Of a DNA stretch of 38,709 nt, positions 16,195-24,702 are shown one piece after another. Each line of letters starts with the position of its first letter. Positions within the stretch are counted from its first letter, which is position 1. The stretch comes from DATGFK01 sp040007395. GTDB lineage: Bacteria > Chloroflexota > Anaerolineae > Aggregatilineales > UBA2796. The notes beneath the pieces are model-generated. The model made no database searches. It had not been told where the DNA came from and saw only the letters and a program-made list of their open reading frames with translations. Location: contig JBDTVG010000080.1 of NCBI GenBank assembly GCA_040007395.1, positions 1 through 38,709 of the forward strand, read 5' to 3'. The translations under genes and the position numbers were made by a program.

Positions 16195-19100
16195 AACTAA
16201 CCAGATTACTGATCATTCTAGCGCTGTGTGTACTACTGCTGGTTGGCGGTGTAGCAACAGCCATAGGTGCAAGCGCTCAACGGGCAGTTGCCTTACACGG
16301 TTGGACAGATCCCGCGCAAACCGCCAATGTGCCTCGACAAATTCCATTGGCAGGAGTCAATGTCGATCTGTTGCAATATGACACAGATCGTCTGAACCAC
16401 GAACTCGATAATATTGCCGCAGCGGGCTTTGTCTGGGTAAGGCAAACTTTTGCGTGGCCTGACATTGAACCTGTTCAGGGTCAATTCAGTTTCGACAAAT
16501 ACGACGTAATGGTGAATGCAGTCGCTGTCCATCCCACGCTGCGCCTCGTGGCGGTGCTCGATAATTCGCCAATATGGGCGCGGCGTACCGATGCCTCAGA
16601 TCGATTGCCTGCACCGCCTGCGAGTATGGCTGCTTTTGGAACCTTCGCCGCGAAGCTTGCCGCTCGCTATGCCGACAAGATCGACACCTACCAGATTTGG
16701 GATGAGCCAAATCTGAATACGCAATGGGGTGGGCTTGATCCCCAACCCGCTGATTACGCAGCAATGCTCAAAGCGGCGTACACAGCCATTCACGGCAATG
16801 ACTCAACGGCAACCGTCATTGCGGCGGCGTTGGCTCCCACTGTCGAGACTGGGCCGCGTAATCTCAGCGATGTGTTGTATTTGCGGGCGCTCTATGAACT
16901 CGGCGCGGCGGATTCATTCGACGCGGCGGCGGGCAAGCCCTACGGCTTTGACAGTGGCCCAGAAGATCGCACTACCAATCTGACGACGCTTAATTTTTCG
17001 CATCTCATCCTGCTGCGCGATGAAATGGTGAGGCATGGCGACGGACAGAAACCGCTGTGGGGCAGCAACTTCGGCTGGAATCATCTACCAGCGGGCTGGA
17101 CAGGCAGACCTTCGATCTGGGGACAGGTCGATGCCGACACACAGCGCCGTTACACCCGTGATTCCTATCTCCGCGCCGAACACGAATGGCCTTGGATCGG
17201 TGGGCTAATTCTTGAACATTGGTCGCCTGCCACTGCCGCCGATGATCCGCTGCAAGGCTTTGCGGTGGCAAACGTTGCCGCTGACTGGTTTGAGTCGGGA
17301 GCATTTTTCGCCCATCCGGTCCTAACGATAGGCTTGCACGATCCTGTGGATCCACGTTTTAAGTATGAGGGTGACTGGCGTTTTGGGCCATTGGGTGCAG
17401 ATGTCCAGACGCAAAATAAAGTTGCCGACACTACCCCAGAATCGGATGACGGTTCAGCCCATAAACTGACGTTCACGTTCGAGGGATCGGAACTGGCGCT
17501 GCTGCTGCGGCGTGCCGACTATGTGGCCTATGTCTATGTCCGCGTCGATGGACAGGCTGCTAATAGTTTGCCCCGTTCAGCCAATGGTGATGGCTACATC
17601 CTACTCAAATCGCCTGATCTCGAAACACATATCGATTTAGTCTCCGTGGCTAAAAATCTAGCGCCGGGGCAGCACACCGCCGAAGTGCGTTTTTACCTCG
17701 GCTATGATCGCTGGGCGTTGGCGGGGATCGCTGTTGGGTCGCCGCTGGACAGCCGCCGCTACGATTTGCTCATTCTGGCCGGGGCAATTGCCGCCATTCT
17801 CGGATTGGTAGGAACGGGCATAACCAGTCACCGTGTCGCACCCCGTTTGCCCACCGGGATACTTTCGCTGTTGGTGGGTTATGTGCGACGTATGGCGGAC
17901 ATCCTCGCCGGAATTCTGGTATCGGGGCTGGCGATACTGGGGATGTTGCTGACGTGGAATGGGGTGCTGCCCGACATTGTGCGACGTGATGCGCCCACCT
18001 TTGCGCTGACGGTGATCACGGCAGGTTTAGTTTATTTCTCACCTGCGTTTATCCTCACTGTGCTGGCGATTATTGTACTGTGGCTACTGATCTATAATCG
18101 GCCTGTGGTTGGGCTAGCGTTAGTCATCTTCTGGGCACCCTTTTTCCTTGCGCCCGTCCAGTTGTATATCTGGGCGCTGCCTATGGTTGAACTGTGTCTG
18201 CTCTTGACCCTGAGTGCAGCGATAGTACGGACACTCGTTAACCGTCAAGCACTTGCATCGCTATCGTGGCGGGTGCTGCGTGGTATGGATTGGGCGATGC
18301 TGGGCTTGGTTGTCGTCGCTAGCCTATCCCTGCTGTGGAGCGAACAACGCGCCCCGGCACTGCGCGAATGGCGGATTATCGTGATTGAGCCAGCACTGTA
18401 CTATGGGCTGCTGCGAACCACCCGACTCACCAAACACGAATTGGTACGGCTCGTGGATGTATTTTTGCTGGCAGGGGCGCTCATCGCGGGCATGGGTTTG
18501 ATCAACTATGTCATTGGCGGGTCGGGAGTCACCATTGCCGAACAAGGCGCACGGCGATTGGCGGGAGTCTATGGGTCGTATGCGTCACCAAACAATCTGG
18601 CGTTGTTTTTGGGACGGTGCATTCCTTTTGCCTTCGCTATGGTGCTGCTCGCGCCGGGAAAGGTACGCCGGGTCATTGCTGGAATTATCGTGCTGATGAT
18701 GGGGATCGCCGTGGTGTTGACGCAAAGTGGCGGCGCACTATTGCTCGGTGTTCCAGCGGCGGTGATCTGTGTTCTGGTGCTGTGGAACCGTCGCGGCAGA
18801 ATTATGGCAGGGATCATCGTCGTAGGGATGATCGCCCTTGTCCCGCTGTCGCGCTTTATCCCGCGCCTGCACAATGTTCTCGATCTGTCGCGATCTTCAT
18901 CGTTCATCCGAACTCAGGTGTGGACCAGTGCGCTCAATCTATTGCGCGAACGGCCTCTTGTGGGCGCGGGACTCGACCAGTTCTTGTATCTCTACCGCAG
19001 CCGCTATATTCTGCCCGACGCATGGCGCGAACCGGATCTTTCGCATCCACACAATTTTCTACTGGACTACTGGATTAGTCTAGGTGTTCTGGGGTTGGCG

Positions 19101-19346
19101 GTGCTGGCGGCGCTCCAGTTTACGTTCTGGCGCGGCGCACTGGCTGCATGGCGACGGTGGCGCTCCACCGATCTACTGATGGCGGCTTTGGCAGTCGGCG
19201 CGATGGGCAGCATGGCAGACTTTCTGGCGCACGGTTTGGTCGATAACAGCTACTTTGTCGTCGATCTCGCCTATATCTTCTGCTTCACGCTGGCGTTGGT
19301 CAATCGGCTGAATGCGGTGGTAGAAGATAGTTTCGCAGAAGCCTAA
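16191..19346 (+). CDS. Fusion of a glycosidase-like TIM barrel and an O-antigen-ligase membrane domain
   Basis: The predicted protein is 1051 residues; its ATG overlaps the stop of the previous gene, and the frame upstream of that point is non-coding. After an N-terminal signal anchor (about 5-26), residues about 52-400 form a barrel of the GH5/GH39 kind. RQTFAWPDIEPVQGQFSF and the acid/base segment YQIWDEPN (Glu172) are present. The usual second Glu before Phe-Gly-Trp is Asn293 (LWGSNFGWN), so normal hydrolysis is doubtful. A beta-sandwich-like part follows to about 550. From about 555 onward there are a dozen hydrophobic helices with RPLVGAGLDQFLYLY and SHPHNFLLDYWISLG, matching Wzy_C/WaaL ligases that transfer lipid-linked glycans outside the membrane. 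It may bind and ligate envelope polysaccharide. Confidence 0.82.
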   Translation: MKLTRLLIILALCVLLLVGGVATAIGASAQRAVALHGWTDPAQTANVPRQIPLAGVNVDLLQYDTDRLNHELDNIAAAGFVWVRQTFAWPDIEPVQGQFSFDKYDVMVNAVAVHPTLRLVAVLDNSPIWARRTDASDRLPAPPASMAAFGTFAAKLAARYADKIDTYQIWDEPNLNTQWGGLDPQPADYAAMLKAAYTAIHGNDSTATVIAAALAPTVETGPRNLSDVLYLRALYELGAADSFDAAAGKPYGFDSGPEDRTTNLTTLNFSHLILLRDEMVRHGDGQKPLWGSNFGWNHLPAGWTGRPSIWGQVDADTQRRYTRDSYLRAEHEWPWIGGLILEHWSPATAADDPLQGFAVANVAADWFESGAFFAHPVLTIGLHDPVDPRFKYEGDWRFGPLGADVQTQNKVADTTPESDDGSAHKLTFTFEGSELALLLRRADYVAYVYVRVDGQAANSLPRSANGDGYILLKSPDLETHIDLVSVAKNLAPGQHTAEVRFYLGYDRWALAGIAVGSPLDSRRYDLLILAGAIAAILGLVGTGITSHRVAPRLPTGILSLLVGYVRRMADILAGILVSGLAILGMLLTWNGVLPDIVRRDAPTFALTVITAGLVYFSPAFILTVLAIIVLWLLIYNRPVVGLALVIFWAPFFLAPVQLYIWALPMVELCLLLTLSAAIVRTLVNRQALASLSWRVLRGMDWAMLGLVVVASLSLLWSEQRAPALREWRIIVIEPALYYGLLRTTRLTKHELVRLVDVFLLAGALIAGMGLINYVIGGSGVTIAEQGARRLAGVYGSYASPNNLALFLGRCIPFAFAMVLLAPGKVRRVIAGIIVLMMGIAVVLTQSGGALLLGVPAAVICVLVLWNRRGRIMAGIIVVGMIALVPLSRFIPRLHNVLDLSRSSSFIRTQVWTSALNLLRERPLVGAGLDQFLYLYRSRYILPDAWREPDLSHPHNFLLDYWISLGVLGLAVLAALQFTFWRGALAAWRRWRSTDLLMAALAVGAMGSMADFLAHGLVDNSYFVVDLAYIFCFTLALVNRLNAVVEDSFAEA

Positions 19347-19395
19347 AACCCTTATACTTTTTATTATTCAACCTTACCACCATCGGGAGCGCAGC

Positions 19396-19782
19396 ATGAG
19401 CGTCACAGGAAGCTGGGATAACGACGATAAACAAGCGGTACGCTTTGTCTTTGTTGGCAAATGGACTTGGGAAGAGTTTTCCAGCGCCATCAATACCATC
19501 AATCCTATCGCTGAAAAAGCGGATTATGTCGTTGACGGCATCTTTGACTTTACCAACAGTGCCATCATTCCCGATCAGGCTTTATCGAATTTTCGGGTGC
19601 TATTCAAGAGCCGACCCGCTAACTCAGGGGTACTCGTCGCTGTGACGACGTTGAGCCTCATCGAATCGCTGGCTACAGTATTTGGCAAAATCTATGCCAA
19701 ACTTGGTGAGCAGTTTTTCGTAGTCAATTCAATCGAAGCGGCTCACGCATTGCTTGAGGAGCGCAGAAGGCTTCGTACTTAG
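19396..19782 (+). CDS. STAS-like (SpoIIAA-like) small protein, copy 1
   Basis: The 128-residue protein starts at an ATG with GGGAG about seven bases upstream. The N-terminal SWDNDDKQAVRFVFVGKWTWEEF and a later strand YVVDGIFDFTNS followed by a helix-rich end resemble the alternating beta-alpha STAS or SpoIIAA-like fold. The sequence FVGKW(T/N)W(E/D)EF is shared with the neighbour at 19896, so the two arose by tandem duplication. No phosphorylatable Ser context is certain. The function is unknown; related folds bind partners in signalling. It follows the fusion gene by 49 bases. Confidence 0.72.
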   Translation: MSVTGSWDNDDKQAVRFVFVGKWTWEEFSSAINTINPIAEKADYVVDGIFDFTNSAIIPDQALSNFRVLFKSRPANSGVLVAVTTLSLIESLATVFGKIYAKLGEQFFVVNSIEAAHALLEERRRLRT

Positions 19783-19895
19783 CCCAAAGATGAATCTATT
19801 GTGAATTTTGGCGCACGATCCCAATCTCGGTATTATCGCGGATATGAAATTGGTTTATACTGGTATTCTAGCAAGTTAATGACGAGGAGATTTTG

Positions 19896-20279
19896 ATGTC
19901 TGTTGCTGCCGATTGGGACAACGAAGCACAAACCACAATATACATGGCATTTGTCGGTAAATGGAACTGGGATGAGTTTCATATGGCAACAACCCAAACG
20001 TCAAGCATGATACGAAGTGCAATCTGTACCATTGATTTGATTGTCGATTTTAGTCAAAGTGGCCCGCTGCCGAGTAACGCGCTCTCCAACTTTGGCTCTT
20101 CGTTGAAGCTTAAGAACAAAAATGTTGGTATGGTGGTTGGTGTAACCAAAGCGCAGTTTCTCCAAACGCTATCTAACATTTTTCGCGCCGTTTATCCAAA
20201 GGTAGAACTGTATGTTGTTAGCTCTTTGGAAGAAGCTCACGCTTTGATTGCAAACCGCAGAAATGCCCCCGGCGCTTGA
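19896..20279 (+). CDS. STAS-like (SpoIIAA-like) small protein, copy 2
   Basis: The 127-residue protein begins at ATG 19896, with AGGAG at 19885-19889 and a six-base spacer; the TTG one codon earlier is less well placed. It shares WDNEAQTT, FVGKWNWDEF, the LIVDFSQSGPLPSNALSNF strand-helix segment and the final SSLEEAHALIANRR with the copy at 19396. The central helices differ, which suggests that the duplicates have diverged. A 113-base gap separates the copies, enough for a separate promoter. The gene ends 12 bases from the convergent marR gene. Function unknown. Confidence 0.74.
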   Translation: MSVAADWDNEAQTTIYMAFVGKWNWDEFHMATTQTSSMIRSAICTIDLIVDFSQSGPLPSNALSNFGSSLKLKNKNVGMVVGVTKAQFLQTLSNIFRAVYPKVELYVVSSLEEAHALIANRRNAPGA

Positions 20280-20291
20280 TCGCATCAAGAT

Positions 20292-20741
20292 TTAGACCTC
20301 CAACGTTCCAAGCAGTAAGGTTAGCTGGGGTCTAATGCGGCGCAGTTCGTCACGATGAGCCGCTGTAAGTTGCTCCAATAGGTTTGCACCTCGGTCGGTG
20401 AGCTTCACATAAACGTAGCGTTGATCCGACGCTGGTTCTCGTGTTACCAGATCCTGAGCGACCATTCGATCGACCAATCCTACTGTACTGTGATGTCGGA
20501 TCTGCAACCGTTCCGCGAGTTCGCCAATTGTCACATAATCTCGGTTTGGAAATCCCTTGATCGCCAACATGGCCTGATGGCTTTGGGGGGTTAACCCGAT
20601 AGCCGTCGAGGCCTCTTCGCTGAAATGTAAAAATTGGCGCAGCACGTAACGAAACGTTGCCAAAGTTTCATACTCCGCTTTTGTGATCGGCTTGGGGGCT
20701 GGTTCAGGCTGCTTATCCATCGATTGATCTACTTTACCCAT
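20292..20741 (-). CDS. MarR-family transcriptional regulator
   Basis: The 149-residue protein has the MarR winged helix-turn-helix. The recognition region is TIGELAERLQIRHHSTVGLVDRM near residues 71-93, and the wing carries DQRYVYVKLTDRGANLLEQL. N- and C-terminal helices would form the dimer. Such proteins usually repress their own gene and a divergent neighbour and release DNA on binding a small ligand or on oxidation. The divergent CLC channel gene begins 140 bases away and a palindrome lies in its promoter, so the channel gene is the likely target. The start ATG is accepted because the first 20 residues are polar and of ordinary length for the family; an internal Met7 is an alternative. 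Confidence 0.91.
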   Translation of the reverse strand: MGKVDQSMDKQPEPAPKPITKAEYETLATFRYVLRQFLHFSEEASTAIGLTPQSHQAMLAIKGFPNRDYVTIGELAERLQIRHHSTVGLVDRMVAQDLVTREPASDQRYVYVKLTDRGANLLEQLTAAHRDELRRIRPQLTLLLGTLEV

Positions 20742-20798
20742 CCGAATTATAACCTTCCTGCAATAAGCACCAATAGGCTAATTAAAACTGTCCAACTA

Positions 20799-20827
20799 TT
20801 GTATCATATCGTATTGCGATATATAAT
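20799..20827 (+). promoter_or_regulatory. Promoter of the CLC channel gene
   Basis: A perfect TATAAT (20822-20827) lies 17 bases after TTGTAT (20799-20804). Transcription would start near 20834 and leave a leader of about 48 bases before the ATG at 20882. The -35 box is weak (three of six), as is common for promoters with a perfect -10. The spacer is occupied by a palindrome. Confidence 0.6.
20806..20822. promoter_or_regulatory. Candidate MarR operator (palindrome in the promoter spacer)
   Basis: ATATCG and CGATAT are perfect inverted arms around a five-base centre, a 17-base palindrome with one mismatched pair. MarR proteins bind palindromes of about 16-20 bases. It fills the gap between the -35 and -10 boxes of the channel promoter, where a bound dimer would block RNA polymerase. 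A second short inverted repeat, TTAGG-4-CCTAA at 20841-20854, lies just downstream. Confidence 0.58.
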
Positions 20828-20881
20828 AATCTTTAAACTATTAGGAATGCCTAATTTACGATAGGTAGGATACGAGTAACG

Positions 20882-22732
20882 ATGGTAGATCGAATGATTC
20901 TGGATTACCGTACTGAGCGAGGGATGCAGCCTTCCGCCAACTTTCGGCTGCTCTTGATTTCAATACTTGCCTCGATCATTGGCATCATTGCAGGATTTGT
21001 AGCCTATTTTCTGTATCACTTGATTGCTTTTTTCACCAACCTGTTTTTCTTTCAGCGGTTTTCGTTGGAACTCCCCAACCTTCAATTGAATCAACTCGGC
21101 CCTTGGGTAATTCTTGTAACGGTAGTGGGTGGGTTAATTGTCGGGATCATGGCGAAATATGGTTCACCGAAAATCAAGGGACATGGTATCCCAGAAGCGA
21201 TGGAGGCTGTCCTCGTCAATCGCAGTCGCATTTCACCACGAGTGGCGCTCTTGAAACCCCTCTCGGCGGCAATTGCGATTGGTACGGGTGGCCCTTTCGG
21301 TGCTGAAGGCCCCATTATCCAAACGGGCGGGGCAATTGGCTCGATCTTCGGGCAGATTTTGCGTACTACCGCCGCTGAACGCAAAGTGTTGCTAGCTTGT
21401 GGCGCGGCGGCTGGCATGGCTGCAACATTTAGTACACCCATTGCGGCGGTGATTCTCGCTATTGAACTGCTATTATTTGAGTTCAAATCTCGGTCATTTA
21501 TCCCGCTGGTAATCGCCAGTACACTTGCAACCAGCGTCCATTTCGTTGTGATGGGGCGTGGCCCAATGGTCGAAGTTGGGCCAATGGATTTTGGTGTGCC
21601 GTCCGGCCTGCCTTTCTATTTAATATTAGGGCTGCTGTGCGGTCTGGCAGCAGTTTTCTTTAGCAAAGCGCTGTATTGGGTTGAAGATCAGTTTGAACGG
21701 TTGCCCATTGATCCGATGTGGTGGCCTGCCATTGGTGGGATCGTGTTGGGAGTACTGGGCTTTTTTGTGCCACGTATTCTAGGGGTTGGCTACGATACTA
21801 TCACCGACATTCTGAACAACCGTCTGACATTGACCGTTCTGCTCGTTATCATGTTGTGCAAGTCTCTGGCTCTGTTGGCAACACTTGGATCAGGAACATC
21901 AGGCGGCCTGCTTGCGCCGATGTTCATGGCAAGCGCAGCAATGGGTGCATCCTTCGCTTTGCTCGTAAATGCGATAATACCGGATGCGAACTTAGCTCCG
22001 GGTGCCTATGCGCTAGTCGCGATGGCGGCGGTTTTTGGCGCCGCTTCACGGGCGACCTTTACGTTTATTATCTTTGCCTTCGAGATCACCCGTGACTACA
22101 ACGCAATTTTGCCGCTGATGCTGGTCTGTGTACTAGCAACAGGCATCGCTATGTTCTTTATGCGTGAATCGATCATGACGGAAAAACTGGCTCGACGCGG
22201 ACTGTATGTGCGGCAGGAATATGAGACGGATATACTGCAACAGGTTACGGTAGGTGAGGTCATGAACACAAATACACCGACTGTACTTAGCACCATGCAT
22301 CTCAACGACCTTGCGGATCGCATTTCGCAGGGTGACCCATTGCTGACGCAACGTCAAGCGCTGCCTATCGTAGATGAGCAGGATAGGCTGGTCGGTATTA
22401 TTACACGTGGTGATGTGTTGCGTGGATTAGCGGATGACTCGATACAAACGGTCATAGATGCAGGCAGTGATAATCTGGTGGTCACTTACCCCGATGAGTC
22501 GTTGCATGAAGCTATCACCAAGATGCTACGGAACGATATTGGTCGCTTGCCTGTTGTCAACCGCAGCGATCCGCAACATCTGGTAGGTTATCTGGGACGG
22601 TCAGGCGTTATCGCAGCACGCCGTCGCCGCTTTGAGGAAGAGCAAATCCGTGAACCGGGATGGTGGAATCGTGTGCCATTGCCAAAGCAAGTCTACAATG
22701 CCAAGTCGGATACTACGGTACACTCAGAATAA
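20882..22732 (+). CDS. CLC-family chloride channel or antiporter with two CBS domains
   Basis: The 616-residue membrane protein has the three CLC anion-site signatures: KGHGIPE at 99-105, GGPFGAEGP at 136-144 and GTSGGLLAPMFMASAAMG in the second half. The external gating Glu142 is kept. The Ser of the usual Gly-Ser-Gly-Ile-Pro is His101. The helix with Glu195 reads AIELLLF, so the inner proton-relay Glu of E. coli ClC-ec1 is probably Leu, which could favour a channel-like mode. Two CBS domains occupy about 435-500 and 505-575, a likely nucleotide-sensing regulatory unit in the cytosol. The 3' end overlaps the convergent next gene by 20 bases. It is probably repressed by the divergent MarR protein. 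Confidence 0.93.
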   Translation: MVDRMILDYRTERGMQPSANFRLLLISILASIIGIIAGFVAYFLYHLIAFFTNLFFFQRFSLELPNLQLNQLGPWVILVTVVGGLIVGIMAKYGSPKIKGHGIPEAMEAVLVNRSRISPRVALLKPLSAAIAIGTGGPFGAEGPIIQTGGAIGSIFGQILRTTAAERKVLLACGAAAGMAATFSTPIAAVILAIELLLFEFKSRSFIPLVIASTLATSVHFVVMGRGPMVEVGPMDFGVPSGLPFYLILGLLCGLAAVFFSKALYWVEDQFERLPIDPMWWPAIGGIVLGVLGFFVPRILGVGYDTITDILNNRLTLTVLLVIMLCKSLALLATLGSGTSGGLLAPMFMASAAMGASFALLVNAIIPDANLAPGAYALVAMAAVFGAASRATFTFIIFAFEITRDYNAILPLMLVCVLATGIAMFFMRESIMTEKLARRGLYVRQEYETDILQQVTVGEVMNTNTPTVLSTMHLNDLADRISQGDPLLTQRQALPIVDEQDRLVGIITRGDVLRGLADDSIQTVIDAGSDNLVVTYPDESLHEAITKMLRNDIGRLPVVNRSDPQHLVGYLGRSGVIAARRRRFEEEQIREPGWWNRVPLPKQVYNAKSDTTVHSE

Positions 22733-23411
22733 AGTCTGTTACTGGTATAGTTGGGTTCGCCTCGGCTTTAATCACCGTAAAGACTTCTGCGGAAGCATCT
22801 CCCCAACGATAAACAATCCTTTTGGGCACAATGAAGCCCTCAAACATTTGCAGTTCACCCTGCGAACTGATTGTCAATGGTTCTACCCTACCCGGCGTAG
22901 GACGATAAGCTTCGGTCTGGACAGAAACCGTATCGCCTTCACCCAAGAGGATCGTTGCACTATCGCTTGGTTGCAGGTCACGCACCGCCCGAAAAGTGTG
23001 ATCATCAACGGTAGTAACCGTAACCCCCAGTACGGTAAGTGGAGTGAGGAAAAACGCCAATTCACTCCATAGGCGGCGGCGTACCGCTTGTACAGTTTCA
23101 GGGGAATCTTTCTGATGGCTAATGTTTTTTGCCCGTTCATAATAATGATCGTTGATAAAAGCCACCTCTGACTGCCCCAATGAGAACCCAAACAGTTTCG
23201 TGGACTGATCCCAGCGCCAACGGCCTTCAGCAACGTAAGCTGCGGTGACTGTTTGTTGGGCGGGCAGGCCAAACGGCCCTTTACTGCGGGCGGTCATCGA
23301 GAGTCGTACACTCTCAATCGCGATTGGACGCTGACCATAACGGGCACGGATGGCCCGTTGCAGCAAATCGCGGGCTTCCCGATCTCCTCTGGCAAGTGAT
23401 AAAAATGACAT
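22713..23411 (-). CDS. Conserved protein of unknown function
   Basis: The predicted protein is 232 residues from ATG 23411 with GGAG ten bases upstream; the frame extends upstream without a usable site. It has no signal peptide or membrane helix and is rich in beta-prone and aromatic segments (AAYVAEGRWRWDQSTKLFG, VYRWGDASAEVFTV). The start ARGDREARDLLQRAIRARYG looks helical. I do not recognise a domain. The 3' end overlaps the CLC gene on the other strand by 20 bases, so the two transcripts are convergent. Codon usage looks like that of neighbouring genes, which supports it being real. Confidence 0.6.
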   Translation of the reverse strand: MSFLSLARGDREARDLLQRAIRARYGQRPIAIESVRLSMTARSKGPFGLPAQQTVTAAYVAEGRWRWDQSTKLFGFSLGQSEVAFINDHYYERAKNISHQKDSPETVQAVRRRLWSELAFFLTPLTVLGVTVTTVDDHTFRAVRDLQPSDSATILLGEGDTVSVQTEAYRPTPGRVEPLTISSQGELQMFEGFIVPKRIVYRWGDASAEVFTVIKAEANPTIPVTDFILSVP

Positions 23412-23620
23412 GGCTTCGCGTCTCCTGTGGCAACAATGGTAATCTCGCGCTGTGTTTATTCTAAGGTCAACAGTAGGCGAGTCAATATGACTTAACGCAC
23501 ATTTGGTGCAAGCCAAATCTTATAATGTTCGGGGGAAGATGTCGAGAAAGAGATTAGGCGTAGACCCAGCAATCAGTGCAATTGCACACATCAATGGCAT
23601 CTACGCCCGCTGTGAGGTGA

Positions 23621-24493
23621 CTAACGCTTTTTCTTGGAGCGGAATGCTTCTTGTACCAGCGCTTCGTCGAAGAAGCCGCCAGTGTTGCCTGCAACCGCGT
23701 ACTGGTACACCGCTACGACATAGATTGAATTCAACGCCGAGCTAATCAGCCCTGCCACGATGGTAAGCACCACGATTAGAGCGATCCCTCCGACCATGAT
23801 GGCAGCCGAGTTCAGCGCTGATGAGAGCGCAGACAGCAGCAGCAGGCTAGCCAATGTCAGCACAAACCAGATCAAGCCAAACGCGGTTCCAATGCTCAGA
23901 TTGCCGACAATCTGTTCGCCCCACGTTTGCTTCAACAGTGTCACACTACGCTTGATGGCATCTACCGGGCTAACCCCTTCAATGACCAGAATCGGTACGA
24001 CCAGATAGGTCGAGACGTTCCAAGCGAACCCAGTGAGCGAAGCAACGATCCGCCCGATAATACCCTTCTCCGCAATCCAACGCAGGATCATGCCCACTGT
24101 CGCTGAGATGAGTGCATAGCCTAGGATTGAGCCGATATGTTGCCATGCGATACGAAAGCCATCACTTAGGGTTGGCTCCTCACCGCGAAAACGCATCATC
24201 ACTGCCCCGACCAACGCCGAATTCGCGAAATAGATGACCGTATACATTACCAGATAGAATAGCAAACCTATCACAAAAGAGAAGATTCCCACGCTATTGC
24301 TATTGGTATCCCGTGACGAGGAAACCAATCTGTCCAAAACACCGGACATAAGCAGCGGGACAGCAAACGTGATCGTCACGATGATGACCCCTATCATTGA
24401 CACCAATGGAAATACGATAAGCTTCTTGTCGGAACTCAGTACGCGGGCACTGGCCTTGAGAAGTTCCCAACTGTTGGAAATACGCTTGAACAT
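23621..24493 (-). CDS. DUF6159-like multi-pass membrane protein
   Basis: The 290-residue protein has about six membrane helices, starting after the amphipathic N-terminus MFKRISNSWELLKASARVL. The central pattern MMRFRGEEPTLSDGFRIAWQHIG, then VPILVIEGVSPVDAIKRSVTLLKQTWGEQ, is typical of the family now called DUF6159, related to glycerophosphoryl diester phosphodiesterase-type membrane domains. It ends in a short basic tail RSKKKR that should lie in the cytosol. GGAGATGCATC precedes the ATG. No catalytic residue is evident and the function is unknown. Confidence 0.8.
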   Translation of the reverse strand: MFKRISNSWELLKASARVLSSDKKLIVFPLVSMIGVIIVTITFAVPLLMSGVLDRLVSSSRDTNSNSVGIFSFVIGLLFYLVMYTVIYFANSALVGAVMMRFRGEEPTLSDGFRIAWQHIGSILGYALISATVGMILRWIAEKGIIGRIVASLTGFAWNVSTYLVVPILVIEGVSPVDAIKRSVTLLKQTWGEQIVGNLSIGTAFGLIWFVLTLASLLLLSALSSALNSAAIMVGGIALIVVLTIVAGLISSALNSIYVVAVYQYAVAGNTGGFFDEALVQEAFRSKKKR

Positions 24494-24618
24494 GATGCAT
24501 CTCCTGTGGCTACCAAAGTTGTTAATGAATTATCAGGGGAAAAGTCAACCAGTGCAACTGCGATAGAAATAGGTTTGTCGAAGGGTCTAGTTCAAACGTG
24601 CCCAGTGTTCACAAACGA

Positions 24619-24644
24619 AACGGGGGCGTTGCAACGCCCCCGTT
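24619..24644 (-). terminator. Perfect 26-base palindrome, probable terminator of the SPFH gene
   Basis: AACGGGGGCGTTG and its exact complement CAACGCCCCCGTT form an unbroken GC-rich hairpin. It starts about 58 bases after the stop of the SPFH gene. On the minus strand the bases that follow are TTTCGTTTGTG, a weak T-tract. Its other side has ATCTTTT, so it may also work toward the plus strand. Confidence 0.65.
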
Positions 24645-24702
24645 AATCTTTTCGATTATTGTGCATATCCCTGAACCTATCAAGAACGCACAAATTTTTC
24701 GA

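Noticed and set aside
18569..18907. Minus-strand open frame within the ligase domain
   Set aside because: It is antisense to helices of the ligase and is a product of the codon bias of the real gene.
24619..24644. Palindrome as a regulator-binding site
   Set aside because: It lies after two converging transcription limits rather than before a gene, is very GC-rich, and fits a terminator better.
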